From assembly GCA_037074705.1 (NCBI GenBank), contig CM073593.1:16993001-17057000 (forward strand): 64,000 nt of DNA, written 5' to 3'. The notes under the pieces are model-generated. The model ran no database searches, was not told the DNA's origin, and saw only the letters and a list, made by a program, of their open reading frames with translations. The number at the start of each line of letters is the position of its first letter. Positions within the stretch are counted from its first letter, which is position 1. Below, in pieces: positions 11,512 through 24,276 of the stretch. Position numbers and translations under genes: made by a program. This stretch comes from Zhengitettix transpicula. Lineage: Eukaryota > Arthropoda > Insecta > Orthoptera > Tetrigidae.

Positions 11512-11720
11512 GATCTGGAGTCGACACGGATAGGTCAGTTAGTAAAGCTTCCGCCCGGTAAGTGGAGGTCCCGGTTTAGATTGTTCCGGTAGAGATTGTT
11601 CCATCCAGATACTTAAATTAAATTTACTTTCATGTCCTCTTATGGCTTGAGCTTGTTAAAGCTTTCTCTGTGCATCTGTTTGTGTTACACAGACAATTTT
11701 GTAATTGGAATACAAAAAAT
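11512..11720 (+). mobile_element. Decayed tRNA-derived SINE (2)
   Basis: ATAGGTCAGTTAGTAAAGCT resembles an A-box, and GTCCCGGTTTAGATTGTTCC a degraded B-box (GGTTTAGATTG for GGTTCGAATCC). The body runs into T- and A-rich sequence. It is older and more mutated than SINE 1, and in opposite orientation about 120 bp away. Confidence 0.55.
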
Positions 11721-11984
11721 GTGACTGCTTGTATATGATGCATGGTCAATAAAAATTTTTTAACTATTTATTTTTATTCAGAATGAAATTACATTGATGT
11801 ATTTTCTAATAAAGATCTACTAGTTGATATATACACTACACAATTTTAGCAATAATTCTGGAACAGACAGAACCGCCTACAAACGAATCTCAAACATATA
11901 GGCCATGATTTGTAGTAATAACGAATGTATTTACTCATACTTAATTTGATGTACTTGCATTGTATTTTTGAACGATGTTAATTA

Positions 11985-12400
11985 TTCAATTTTATTTAGT
12001 TCTATCAGGCTGCTCGGCCTTGTCGGGATTGTCATAATTAAACGCAGCGACATCCATAAGCCCGGATTTGACTCAAACCTCGGTTGCTTGGCGTTATTAT
12101 TATGTAACGCTCATCCACGACCAACCCTTAAGGGTGCTCCCGTTCAGTTCCCAAAGGGGTTGAAATTATACAGAAAAAATCAATCTCATTGTCCCCCGAA
12201 AAATATTTATCTGACGCAAATATCAGCCGTTGGAGTATGTTTAAAATTTTCACCGCTGTCCATCCCGCCCCGGGGGATGGTACACGTGTCTTACCTCTTC
12301 GCTGTTAAAGGAACACGTGTACGAAGTTTAGTCAAATTTTCTCCATGGTTGTAGATTTGTATGTGAAACACACACAAACAAACAGTCTATTTTATTTATT
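11985..12400 (+). mobile_element. Dispersed repeat family R (copy 1)
   Basis: This shares GACTCAAACCTCGGTTGCTT, AATATTTATCTGACGCAAAT and a tail with ACACACAAACAAACAGTCTA and TTTTATTTATTAG with copies at 40.2, 47.4, 49.1 and 53.6 kb. The conserved tail and variable heads suggest the 3' region of a retroposon, class undetermined. A 128-codon open frame inside it is not recognisable. Confidence 0.6.
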
Positions 12401-13728
12401 AGAAGAATAAGATGATGAAACCACAAATTTGTGTTTTATAAAGGTACGTTTTTAGTTAATTTTAGTAATAATTTAAGAACTGACAGAAAGAGCTAACAAA
12501 CGAACCTCAACCATAAGGCCATGAATTGTAATAATAACTTATGTATTTCCCCTAACAAAATTTAATGTATTTTATATTTTACTTTTGAACTACGAAATTT
12601 TTTACATTTATGTACTATATTTCCTGAAATATTCGTAAATTTCTGTATTTCAACTATGTTACTATTTTTCTGTAATTATATAAATTTATTTTTAAGATTT
12701 GAGACTATTTTCTTAATTACATTCCTTCATACCATGATTTATTATAATTAAACAGTTATATTATTATTTATTTAATTTTATATTATCATTGTTTTAAATA
12801 TTAATTGTATATGTATACGGGTGGTGTCAATAGATTATTAAAGGAAACAATAAATGCAATGTGATTTAAAAAAAACTAAATGTCAGTCACTTTTTCGTGT
12901 GTTACGAGCAGTTTTTATTCCTCCAAATATTGGTTTAATTCAGTTTTATCTCGTGTCTGCTATTGTGTGGATGCTCGTGATATAGGCTCAAATCAAGTTA
13001 CACAAATATTTACTTTTATTTTCAATAATAATTACAGAATCCAACAATAGCAATTACATAAGGGTATGGAAACAATCGCGAGACGCCTTAATGATTTTAA
13101 TAATATTTTGTCAGAATTGAAGCAACGTTAATTAAATGTTTATTTGCTTTTAAATTGAACGGTTCTGATTTCAGTTATAGAAATATTAATCTTTCTGTGA
13201 AGGTCGGAGTAGTACAAATACGGATGTGGTGCGTTGGAAGTCACCTCGCATGGTGTACATATCAAAGATAAGAGAAAAAAAATATCCTAAATAAAATTCT
13301 TGTTATAAACTGGTGTAGTTTCTGTAATTGAGCTCTTTGTTACGAGAAATTGGAAACATAAAATGAAACATTTTCAGAGTTTTCAAGGTTGATAAGCAGG
13401 AAACATTTAACTCGTTAATTTAGACGTAAAGAAAAAGATGAAAATAAACTATTTAATTCAGAAATAATATTATTAATTGTTAACCTTCCTAAGTGTTACA
13501 ATTATTCACGGATGTGTCTAGACGTTTTAATCGAGTAGATAAGTTCTTGATAAATATTCTGAAGTAACATGCAATGCAGTTTTAGTTTACTGATAGCAAT
13601 TAATATGGAACTCAGATAAGAACTTCACGACGCAAAAATGGAATGCTAACAGGAAACGGGCTAACAAAGAATAATTATTCCGTGCCAGTATTAAATTTAT
13701 CACACACCTACGTTGTAGTTCCATATCT
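12401..13728. other. AT-rich DNA without recognisable genes
   Basis: No open frame, RNA gene or repeat terminus stands out. The sequence is mostly poly-A/T-rich. Confidence 0.5.
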
Positions 13729-13730
13729 TT

Positions 13731-14255
13731 TTTTTAGGGTAACAGACTACATGAGGGTAATCCACATGGTGGCAGCTTCCCTTTAATAGCATAGGAAGGG
13801 ATCTGAAAGGAGGGGATGCGGAAGGTAGCCAAGGGGTAACTAGGGTCACCGAGCTATAGTTTAAGGATCCTACCCGGCATTCGCCTTAAAGTAATGCAGG
13901 GAAAACCCTAGAAAAACCTGCATCTGGTAGGTCGGGCATTAGGTACTTGTCTCACGCCCTTCCGATAGCGGGAGAAGAGTTTACTGTGGGGAGCTGCATT
14001 CTCTTCTCCGTACCTCGACCAGTTTTAGAAGGCAGCTGGCCGACTGTTCCAATGGTAACAGCGAACAACTCTTACCGTATGCCCAAGGTCTATGACCCCG
14101 GAACATACACTTCTCAAAACAGGCCGAGGTGCCTCGGCTTGTGGGAACCTTAGTTCAAAAACGGAAAGGAAAAGGCATCCCCAAAGGTAGCCCCTTCGTG
14201 TCTCTCCTACAAGGTTCTGCCTGCGAGAGAATAGCCCTCGCAGACATCCTGCCTC
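13731..14255 (-). mobile_element. Family E retroposon (copy 4, near full length)
   Basis: T-run plus AGGGTAACAGACTACATGAG marks the poly-A end of a minus-strand element. It continues through GGATCCTACCCGGCATTCGCC and TCTTACCGTATGCCCAAGGT to a 5' region with CTGCCTGCGAGAGAATAGCC. This is one of the longest copies and shows the head most clearly. No domain was detected. Confidence 0.75.
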
Positions 14256-14725
14256 CCAGGTCCATATCATATCTTAAGTTTGTTTTCATCGATTCGTGTT
14301 ACATGAATTACTGAAAGAACCCTTAGTTTAATATACGAGGGCAAATCGGGACGTCTTTTCCCCTATTTGTATTAGACAAAATAAGGTACACACAGATAAT
14401 TACAAATATACGTACTACTACGTATTATACACTATTTTTCCCACATAGTCACTTTTATTTTACAGACTTTTCCCTAAAAAAACTTTATTCAGCGGTCCGA
14501 AAACCTGTAAATCACTACGGGGCGAAGTCTTGTCTGGATAGTGGGTGGTCCAGATTCTCTCAGCCATTCACTTGCATCGATAAAGCCAAGAACAACAGCA
14601 GTCCGACGGTGCTTCGGTTGAAACTTATCAAATTAATCTCTTGTTTGTTTTTATTTTGATTGTCTTCCGAGTTGTTTTATGTTTTTTTTAGATATTAATT
14701 TTTATGTGTTCAATTATCCAAGTAT

Positions 14726-14822
14726 CCAACCGGGTTGAAGTGATATTCAGCGACGTTTCAGTCCGAAGACGATGGCGGTGCCATCCATTGAAACCTCACT
14801 GATTATCACTTCAATCGGTTGG
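14726..14822. repeat. Penelope-like hairpin (1)
   Basis: Left arm: CCAACCGGGTTGAAGTGATA, continuing TTCAGCGACGTTTCA. Right arm: TTGAAACCTCACTGATTATC, continuing ACTTCAATCGGTTGG. The arms are about 34 bp with a few mismatches. Each contains GAAAC-type sequence as in Penelope terminal repeats, so this looks like two terminal pieces joined head to head. Confidence 0.65.
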
Positions 14823-14894
14823 AAACCCGAGAGCAATTTATACATGTCGTTCAGCGGGAAATACCTCGTACTTCAATGTTTTTATTACGTTAAT

Positions 14895-15108
14895 AAATTT
14901 ATATTTTTTCTTTGATGGCTCAATAGCCCATTTCTGGGTCTGCCAGGACGACTTCCGTGACATTCTGGATTTAGGAGTGACACGTGGTCTTTGAGTCGTT
15001 TCTCCTTCAGTCTTAACCGCAGATTTCGTGACTAGAACGAGCCCGTGCCAGGATTCGAACCCGGGACATATATGATGCGAGGCAATGACGCTGACCACTA
15101 CTCCATTT
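14895..15108 (-). mobile_element. tRNA-derived SINE (3)
   Basis: The minus-strand head has GGAGTAGTGGTCAGCG (A-box region) and CCCGGGTTCGAATCCTGG (exact B-box). A roughly 130-bp unrelated body follows and an A-rich end AAAGAAAAAATATAAATTTA. The tRNA-like head without a CCA-side acceptor pairing and the A-rich tail identify a SINE. Its 5' end directly touches the inverted LTR end at 15109. Confidence 0.85.
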
Positions 15109-15212
15109 GCATTTTAAAATAGTTTTTAATTTGATTTGCCCCACGTTAAAGCGTCAATTTGTGGTAATTTATTAAAGACATTTAAATAAGCTGCACGTAG
15201 GAGCAAATAAAT
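15109..15212 (-). repeat. Inverted copy of LTR B 3' end plus primer site
   Basis: On the minus strand this reads CAGCTTATTTAAATGTCTTT, AATAAATTACCA, then a primer-site-like TTGACGCTTTAACGTGGGGC. It is the reverse complement, at over 90 percent by eye, of 15893-16003. With that block it gives a ~890-bp unit terminal inverted repeats of about 100 bp, each arm holding an LTR end and its primer site. Confidence 0.85.
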
Positions 15213-15213
15213 T

Positions 15214-15950
15214 TGTAGTAATTGGGCGTCCAAATAAATTAAATGTAGACCATTTTCTTAAATATTTTAACTGCTAAGATCCCGTCTGTGAGCATTATTA
15301 CGTCGATCCAACGCTAACTATTATAGTTCTGAGACTAACTTACATTATCACGTTAGACCATTTTCTTAAATTATTGGGAGCCCAGGTTAAATAAACTTTG
15401 GAGCGTGTTAGTAATATTTGTTAAGAGGAACAGCGAAGCAAGCATTGCGAGTCATTTTGGCAAGCAAAAAGTGTTGATTCAGTTTATAAAAGTAGCCTGT
15501 CTATAAAGTGTTAAAAATTGTGTGTGTGCACGAGCCAATTTCCTTGAATACCAGAAACATTAAGGTAAAATTTCACAAATTACTATCTGTAAACCCGTAT
15601 CGTCAGATTTCCGATGTCCGAATTTAGATTTTAAATTTCATATCTTATATTTTCTATTGTAATATTTATTGATTGTTTGAATTAATACCTTGATAGTTTG
15701 GTAAAATTTGATTGTTTAATAAGTATTCTTTATTAAAGTTCCAGTAAGCGACCCTGAGAAATAGCCGTGATTTTATTATAAAATATTATTTTGTAATATA
15801 ATTTAAATTATTTGCCTTAATAACTTTTGTAAATTTAATTGATTGTCCGTAATCATTTTTAATTTTTTGTTTTAATTATTTGTTTAACATTTACTACTAA
15901 ATTGTTTGCTCCAACGTGCAGCTTATTTAAATGTCTTTAATAAATTACCA
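15214..15950 (+). mobile_element. LTR, family B (copy 1)
   Basis: It starts TGTAGTAATTGGGCGTCC and ends TTTAATAAATTACCA. Family marks are GCAAGCAAAAAGTGTTG (15460), GTGTGTGTGCACGAGCC (15520), CGTCAGATTTCCGA (15600) and GCGACCCTGAGAAATAGCCG (15748), shared with the copy at 37.0 kb. It is immediately followed by a primer-binding-like site. No coding capacity is present. Confidence 0.75.
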
Positions 15951-15976
15951 GAAATTGACGCCATAACGTGGGGCAA
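15951..15976 (+). promoter_or_regulatory. Primer binding site of lysine-tRNA type
   Basis: GAAATTGACGCCATAACGTG followed by GGGC lies directly after the LTR end. It matches the complement of an animal tRNA-Lys 3' end (TGGCGCCCAACGTGGGGC) with a few changes. This shows that the sequence before it is an LTR with a little internal sequence kept. Confidence 0.75.
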
Positions 15977-16063
15977 ATCCAATTAAAAACTATTGTAAAA
16001 TGCAATTGCAGATTGATTTTTACAATATATTCGCACATAAAGTTGTAAAATAAAATAATTTGG

Positions 16064-16204
16064 AATTTAAAAGTGCCGGACGTTTTCACGAGGATTTGAG
16101 TGTTTTACTAACGGCGAATAACTTAAGACTAAGTTAAGTCTTAAGTTATCCACCGTTAGAAAAACGCACGTATCCGCGTCGAAACGTCCGGCAGTTTTAA
16201 ATTG
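16064..16204. repeat. Hairpin (2) with CGAAACG core
   Basis: Arms of about 65-70 bp, at roughly 80 percent by eye, meet near 16134. The centre is ACTTAAGACT-AAGTTA-AGTCTTAAGT, and the outer parts are GTGCCGGACGTTTTCACG and CGTCGAAACGTCCGGC. The CGAAACG block resembles Penelope hammerhead 3' cores. Confidence 0.75.
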
Positions 16205-17755
16205 AAATGCACTTAGTTTAAGTTCCTTTCCTTTTTAAGTTTGTCTGTTATAAAGATCATTTTAAAATTATTATTTTCCACGGAAGTTAAATTTTTTGTT
16301 CATAAAATATATTTCCGTATGTTATTCGCCGATTTTGCGAACGTTTCAGATTTTTCTCCAAAATTTTTGTTCAACAATACGCGACGTGTCCTCAACGCTT
16401 CTCAAACAACAATTCAGAAAATAAATAAGAAAAATTTTCGACCTTTATTCAAGCATGAAAAAAGTAATCAAGTAATTTATTTTAATTCTTTAAACAAACG
16501 TAATCAATTCTACATCTTCTTACTAATAAATTAGCGGCAGATTTTTCTTTGGAGAATGAAACAAATGACGCATTGAAATTTGCCATCCTTGTCGTCTTTA
16601 AAAAAAAAGGTTATTTTCTTCTGTTTGCAATTCCAGAAATGCTAAGACGTGCTCTTTGGTTACCTTCTATAAATTATTATAGATAAGCACGCTCCCAACA
16701 TAATCATTCGTTTTTTTTAAAAAAAAATAATATTAATCATCAAACAGTGAACATGATCTGCATACATCCAAAAGTTATAAAACGGCACGAACATTGAGAT
16801 AAAGCCAGGAAGTTTCCAGGACATCAACTAAGCGTAAAGGCGGTCGTCCATATTCCCCACCGCGAAAGCTGATCGTCCGGATCAATCAACAGTTCTTCCG
16901 AGTCATCATAGCCAGGACAGATAGCAGAGTGGTGGCTTTACAACTCCGAGAATCGATGAATAAAGTGAAGTGTTATCGCGTGAAAAACGTTAACGAGCGC
17001 GAGTCTACAAAAAAAGAATTATTTGAATAAGAATACAGTTGGACATACTTTTTGAGATTTTTTGCTTGTTTTTATTTGGTTCTGTTGTTGTTAGTTAATG
17101 TGGTTACTTTCGGCCCGTGCCATAATTCGGCCGCCATTTTAAAACGATTATTTTCATTGTAAATCTTATGCCAACCTAATAAAATAAAAACCACTAATAT
17201 TCTATTTTTTAACTGTGTTTAATCGTATTGATGGGTGCATTGTTTTTGTTTTGTGTGTGTCAATCTCAACAAACCTAAATATAAATGCTCTATCGACTGA
17301 CCAGGCTGGTGCAGCTACCCCTATCAGATAGGCCGAAAGGTCGTATGCAGTATTTATCATACGTTCTTAATATTGAAGAAAGTATGGGCCTTTACAATAT
17401 ATACAATATATTGAAATACCCTCAAATATTTTTTAATTGTAATAATATATTTTCGAATCCAATATGTGAGTTTCTATGATTCTATAGATCTTTAATTGCG
17501 ATGTTGATTCCTCAATATTCGATTCGTGTTGTTTTTCTCTTGCATAAATGTCTCAATAAGGAAGAAATGTATGATGCGTGGAAGAATTTATAGTATAGTG
17601 CAACCCGATATTGCTTAAAGTTATTACTTTTTCGTGCAGACAGAACGTTTATTAATCAGATAAAACTAGCAGCTTCTAATCGATATGTACAATTCTCGGT
17701 ACAAAATTGTAACTTTTTTTAAAAGATACACGAAAATGTCTTTCGTAGAGATTAG
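16205..17755. other. AT-rich DNA without recognisable genes
   Basis: A 97-codon plus-strand open frame at 16241-16534 encodes a Phe/Lys/Asn-rich product typical of random AT-rich sequence. Nothing else is identified. Confidence 0.4.
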
Positions 17756-17756
17756 A

Positions 17757-18010
17757 TTGTTGATTTTGTTGCCCTTAGCGGCCGAGGAGAGGACCTGTTG
17801 AATTCTCCCCTGCCCGCAGAGAAGTTCTATTTGGAGAGCGATCGATCCGACACGGCACGGCGAGGCCCGAGCTGGACGTCTTCCGCAGTGGCAGTGTCTC
17901 GTTAGGCCAATTACGTGGCCCCTGCGGAACCGATGACTCCCAACTCCGCCGGAAAATCATCTTAAGAGGCTTTTCCCCCTTTGCTCGGTCGAGCTGCACG
18001 TGAGTCGGAG
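17757..18010. other. CpG-containing GC-rich island
   Basis: About 250 bp with GCGGCCGAGG, GCACGGCGAGGCCCGAG and further CpGs sit inside DNA of roughly 30 percent GC. A 74-codon minus-strand frame spans it. It could be a promoter/first exon of an unseen gene or part of a GC-rich repeat; I cannot tell which. Confidence 0.4.
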
Positions 18011-18419
18011 TCTGTTAGTGACAGCTTTATCCCCAACTGGCTTACTTAGATTTTAGGAGGAAATAATTCATCAAGATAAATTGTTATAACGCTTAAAGCC
18101 CCCGTTATCAATATATACCTCACGATACTGATAATATCTGATTATACCATAATTAAGATTTAACAACTACAATTTAATACAGAATAATAAAGTAATGCAG
18201 GCTTACAAATTGTTAATTTTAATAATATTATTAACCGCTCGCCGTGTTGCAAAAATTCTGATGTTGTAAACGTTTAATTGGACATCTAATTATATTTTAT
18301 GAGTAGGGTTATACAGAATAGATATTAAATATTGATAAAAAATTTCAATGTTTATTTTGACCACAGAAAAATAACCTAAAATTATTTAAATTCTCCTGTG
18401 TTAGTATTTCAATATTTTC

Positions 18420-19295
18420 ACGGGAATGGAGCGTTTCGACGAATAGACGTTTCGACGCGGGGACTTTTCGGCGCTAGTCATTTCGGCATTTGATCATTTT
18501 GGTGTGAGAATTTGATTGAAACTTAGTTATTATTAACTCCTTTAGTCACTGGATAAGGAAATAGTTTACGTTATATTTTTAAATCACAAATATTAATAGA
18601 AACTATTATATTTTAACCTACAATAATTAGCGTTTAGAAATTTAAAATTACACAAAACACACTAAGTTTTAGTGTACAAAATAATTAAGAATACAATTAT
18701 TATATGCAATTAATTAATAGTATTAATTTGTACATAATTAAATAACTTAATAAATCACATAAAACTTTTCATTACTATGAGTGCAGTATTTTATTTACAA
18801 AATATGCATAAAATTCATGTTATTATAACATGTAAATTAGAGTTATTATACCCTGTAAAGTAAGTTTCAAACAAAAAACTCTCCGAGAAAAATAATTATT
18901 TATACAGGGTTATGTGAATTTTCACGTATCTAGGTTCAGAATTTCCGTCTCTGCGTTGATATGTTAATCAGTATATTATTTTTTTCTTATCTCTAATAAA
19001 CTGAATCAGTGATTTTAGCAGAAAATAAATAGAATTTTTGTATTCTCACAAGTACAGATAGTGATAGTCATCGACTGTGGTAAATCATATATAGAATTTA
19101 AATATATTTTACAACCTGAAAGCTATAATATAAATTTTAATGGCCACATAAATCAGAATAAAATGTTTAACAAAGAAATTTTTCATACAAACTTTTTCGA
19201 CATACACGAAGTTTGCTGATTACATCAGAGCCTATTCAGATATTGATTAATTAGTAGACCTATCAAATATAAAGCTTACATTCAATTGCTCATGA

Positions 19296-19337
<42 letters not shown>

Positions 19338-19692
19338 CAGAGTGCAGAAAGGACGAGGCATTTACTTAGAACAACTTGTTGCTGGTTACAAACCTTTAAG
19401 TAAATTTTAAAAAAATATGGTGATGCAGACAACAGAATTTTATTAATAGTTAGAAATTTTGGTGACCGTGATACTATAGACTACTTGAGTGGTATAACTT
19501 ATAATTATATGGTATAGAATTAATTTACTATTGCGTTCATTTACTATTATACAATACCAATAAAACGTATTTGTAATCTAAATATGAGTATTTGTTCATT
19601 TTCTAATATCAATGTCAGTTGTGAATTTGTTAAAAAAATTCTTTCGAATGAGTGCCCTTGACTTTGTCAATTTTCGCGCCGAAACGTCGTAG
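18420..19692. mobile_element. Possible DNA transposon remnant with TTTCGGCG ends
   Basis: The left edge has GAGCGTTTCGACG, AGACGTTTCGACGCGGGGAC and TTTTCGGCGC in quick succession. The right edge has CGCGCCGAAACGTCGTAGAC, the reverse complement style of the same motif. The AT-rich centre (with a TA tract) holds no gene. Subterminal repeats of this kind occur in nonautonomous insect DNA elements. This is an inference from the end motifs only. Confidence 0.4.
19300..19334. repeat. TA microsatellite
   Basis: A short pure TA run inside the AT-rich interval between the TTTCGGCG-like ends. Confidence 0.9.
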
Positions 19693-19699
19693 ACCCTAT

Positions 19700-21305
19700 T
19701 TTCACACGTAACACGTGAACAAATACAATTTTCCGGCTGCTAAAAATTGACAAACACTATTCTATTTATATAGATTACGGTCCAGCTGAAGTATTAGAGT
19801 CTTATCGATAAACAAACGATTCATAATACTTTCCAAACACACTATTTCGCAGAATATGAACACGTAGATTTAATATACCGTACTTATGGCAACCTGGGGA
19901 AAAAAATTCTGATCTGGCCCAAATTAGGAAAAAGAAGAGGATACTTTAATTGGTCTCTTCTAAGGATGCAGAGGTACTTTCTAATTCCAACCCCAACAAA
20001 CTAAGATGGAGTAGTCTTTTACGTACATCTCCCCATCTACACCACACCTGACTTAAGATGTCCGTAGACGTACAATATTATCGTCAATAATATTGCACAA
20101 TATATTTCCGGGGCGACGCACCCGTTGCAACATTACTGCCCAATAATGTAACACTTCTACTGTCAACATGTAGAATAAAAATAAATCAAGTTGTGTGACA
20201 ATTGCTGTAATTCTAGCTTTAAAGAATAACGAGGAAAAAATACGCAGATGGATGACTGAATGGTTGAAAAATAAGAAGTTAATACTCTCATGAAAATTTG
20301 TTAGTTGAACTAAGAACTTGTGAACCAGCTGTATTTATTCCAATATTATCCACATCATCAATGTAATTCTCAGCATCTGTCTTAATGGTATTTTGGATCT
20401 TCATGTCCTATTAGAAACTTATTTTCTTAAAAATAACGTCATCTACTCCGGCATCTCGTTTTTAAAAATCCTTTACTCGCTTCAATTCCTTTCTAAAGTT
20501 AGTGCGCAACGAATTCCAGGAATTAACTTATCAGCATCTGGATACTTCTCTCTACGTTTACAAAGCAAACGTTCTTATTGTCAATTTTTTAAAAATTCTA
20601 TTACTAAAATCGTATTCCACAAAGCTGGTAAATTTTTGGTACAGCTCTATACATTTCAAAATTCTTCGTGTTCATTCGTAGCCATGTCGTTAAATAGATT
20701 GTAAAATATTTAATGAGAAACTCTTCAGTGTAGTTGGATGTTCACTGCATGGTAGAACTGCGCAATATCACACACAGACAATACAATATTTTTCATATTG
20801 CACAATAAATATCTAATTCCTTTAAACTCAATACATAGTGAAATCTTTAAAAATGATCTACAGACGGTCAATATTATTGTGCAATATATTGACGTTCAAT
20901 TTCTCCCAGTATTCACATGTCGTCACTATGTGACTACCAGTTCGAGAGCACTCTGCTTGGGTGTTAACCTTCTGCCAAATTAAATATTTGTGCTTTTCCG
21001 TCAGTTTTGGTTCATTGCATTATCTCCGTATTAAATATAACTTCCGTAGGACGACTAATGTCCCCCGGGTTATATTCTGCAATTCAACGACGTGTGTTAA
21101 AAACCACAAATGAGTCTGCATTTACAATATAGCGTCCAGCCAGGTATGCGAACTTCTTCGAGAAGATTTTTCCTGCGAATGTGGACATATTTACTGACTG
21201 ATATGACATATGTTGTGAACGCCGACTCAGCAGAACTGATTATAAGTACAGACGCTATCAGCAGTAGTTCTCAAACCCATTTTGTTTACGTACCGTGAAA
21301 TCGAT
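19700..21305. other. No confident gene; weak decayed coding trace
   Basis: Most of this is featureless. On the minus strand around 20486-20573 a stretch reads EKYPDADKLIPGIRCALTLE before a stop, and nearby segments (20390-20290) read DAENYIDDVDNIGINTAGSQ in another frame. This could be an old element protein. I recognise no family and give it little weight. Confidence 0.3.
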
Positions 21306-22261
21306 TTGACGTGATAGATGAATTTATTCACTATTAGCCCTCTAATGAGGAAATAGGATTCGTCACAAATGTACAGTAGATAAATTACATATAAATAGAA
21401 TTAATAGTAATAGGTTACACACACAAAAAAAAATCATATCTGATCACATTTGTCCAGTCACAACAATCATACACACAATCTTTAAGAAACACGCACTCGA
21501 CACGTATCACTTCCTGATTCATCTCCTGTTGCTAGGTACGGAGGGATGTCGTCATTGATATTTACGAAAACAGAAAGCCGAGGTAGGAAAACAGAACCAA
21601 AAGGGGAAAACTAGACAAACTATTTACATATTTATATCATATTCAGCAATTTTGTAGCAAGGCAGTTCAACTTTTGTGAGGCCGATTCAAAAATTCTTGT
21701 ACGGAGTAATAAGTTCCATTTACAAGAAAAGTTTTACACTCCTTGACGAATGAGTTGTAGTTGTTGATGTTCTTTACATGTTCAGGAAAACTGTTAAATA
21801 GTGCGATACAGAAATAATGAACGCTAAACTCGTCAGACCTGGTGTCGTAGCCATGATTGTCCCCGTTACCTGCAAAAAGGTTCATGTTAAGCGATAGGTA
21901 GAGTCAGAATATGAAGTATTTTAAACAGAGGTCTGCAGCTTTCTCTAGAATCTGAACCTGATGTAATTCTAATGGCTCGTTTTTGCAGTTTGAAAACATC
22001 CACACTACGAGATCAATTGCCCCAGTTGGCAATACCGTAACACAGATGTGAATAAAAGTAGGCAAAAATAGACTAGTGAAGCAGTTTTGGTATCAACTAG
22101 TTGCCTCTATAGTCTCAATGAGTAACAAACAGAACTAAGTTTTCGCAAAAGGCGATGAATGTGCAAGTTCCATTTTAATTTACTGTCTACCTGCAAGCCG
22201 AGGAAAGTCGTATGGTCTGAGAACTTATCCGTTACGATGTTGTTGGTTTCTGTTGTAAAAA
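21306..22261 (-). mobile_element. 5'-truncated copy of the CR1-like LINE
   Basis: This is collinear with 54720-55740. It contains the 3' end with the CCTCTAATGAGG hairpin, the C-terminal frame MNLFAGNGDNHGYDTRS and SVQEFLNRP, and the upstream block up to GTTGGTTTCTGTTGTAAAA, where similarity stops at 22261. Internal deletions relative to the longer copy occur near 21840 and 21890. 5' truncation is the usual outcome of target-primed reverse transcription. Confidence 0.9.
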
Positions 22262-24276
22262 ATTATTGTGTATTTAAATGGTACATTTCCGGATATGGGT
22301 TCCGAACCAATATTTTATCTACTAAGCTCCATCTGCAACCCCTGTATTAGGAATTTTGAAACACCCTGTATGCAGATATTGTCTGGTAATATTCCGACAT
22401 ATAATTCAGGTTTCAGTGATTGTTGTTCAAGTTCCCTTATGAAGTTTCTTAATTTTTATGTCCAATTCGCGACTAGGGAGAATAAGTTTCGTTGTGTTTT
22501 TTTTTAATTTTTTCGTGTTTTATTTAATTTAGACGTAATAAATTCATATTCTGCGCTTTTACTAAAGCTCCCATCTCATGTTAACATTCATTTTGTTTCC
22601 GTAGAACTAAAAATTTTCTGTGAAGTTTTGACATAAATTTATGAATTTGTGATATACTAGGAAAATGTATACTAGCCCGTGAGGCAAAATAAAACGCCGG
22701 CAACGCGTTCACGGAAATATACATGAAATGCTTTGACGAGTTCACATATAAAACCTATCTTCATTTTATTTACTGTCTCATGTGTGACACAAATATACCT
22801 ACAGCAAATATTTATAAGAATTGTGAATTTATTATAATAATAAAATTCCATGAAAAAAGTTAACAATATTTTCAGATAAATTGTTTAAGATTAATCACCC
22901 AACAAACTTTTGAAGTTTTATTTATGCAAACTGAGCCAATGAAATAATTTAATTTATGAATATAAAAAGCAATCAAGAATGTTACGTTGCTTGATAAGTG
23001 AATCTGTTACGACAACAACGATTAGCCTGTTATTGTTAAGCAAATATATTTTCAAGAGATCTAGGCTTAGCAGTTTACGATCTATTGATATGGTCCTCGG
23101 AATACGGTTCAAATTAACTAAAATAAAGCCCTGGATCAACTGCCAAATTTTATAGACGTTCTCGCTGCTAATATGTCGATCATAAAATTAGCGACTTTAT
23201 TTAATTTTTATAATTTTCACAACCTTCAAACGGATAATTTAAATGATTTCACAGTGCTTAATTTCCATGAATATATCGATTTAAATTACGACAATAATTC
23301 AATTTTCAATAATTTCATGCTCTCACATCAGTTTTCTGACGAATTTATTAATAATTTATTTTAATAGCATCAAGGAATTACATATAAATTATAGATATAG
23401 ACATACCACGTCAATATTATTGGTTTTAATGGGTGGCAAAGTTTAATATTAACATTCAAATAAATTGTCAAGCGGCACTACATTATTTATTAATTATTTC
23501 CCAGAGTTTTGCTCGAATCAAAAACCGCAATATGAGTTACGAACATAAAAATACATTTGCATTTAAATAAATCACCTTTTTACGATTTATAATTAATGAT
23601 GCTTCGTTAAAGTTCGTAGAATAGCAAGGTCAAAATGGACCCGGTGTAAAATGACAAAACATTTAGTTGAAACCAAGCTCGAATACATATATTTAGAAAT
23701 TAGCCAAACGTATACGAATAAGTCAGAAACGTAGTCTTATATTTTTTCAAGAAAAGATAATAGTTATTTTCGGTTAATTATATTTTTAAAAGAAAGGCTA
23801 GTTTACTTTCCAAACACTTTACAACCTCAGGTTCCTAAACTTTAAAATTATAAATTCACCTTTCATTAAAAGACACAGAAGATCTACTGAAGAACTAAAA
23901 TACGAAATACTGCAATGGACAGAAAAATAAAAACTGGTCAGTAGCGAAAAATTAAAAGAAAAATATTACCGCCAAAGTAATATACAAAACATTTCTATAC
24001 TGTGAAATTATTGTATACACATTGTTTTTATCAGTCGGTATATACTGGATACCGGTGTACTCAATATTGGATGATTTTTGCGAAAAAAACAACAAATATT
24101 TCTTGAGTTATATAATTATAGAGGTTATTTTCAAAATTAAAATTAAACTTGTAGAGTATCTGAGAATTTTGTGGAATAAAATTACAGGATCAGGTTGGGA
24201 AAATATCGATGAGTCTCGTTGTTAATGGTAAATTAAATGATTAATTTGAAAGTATGTTTAATTTAAATATACCGTT
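22262..24276. other. AT-rich DNA without recognisable genes
   Basis: Several 60-80 codon frames occur by chance. No domains, RNA genes or clear termini are visible. Confidence 0.45.

Noticed and set aside
11968..12354. 128-codon plus-strand open frame
   Set aside because: Falls in dispersed repeat R; not preserved in the other R copies.
20393..20704. 103-codon plus-strand frame as a gene
   Set aside because: The composition is that of random AT-rich sequence. The opposite strand gives a more protein-like but broken reading, so neither is called.
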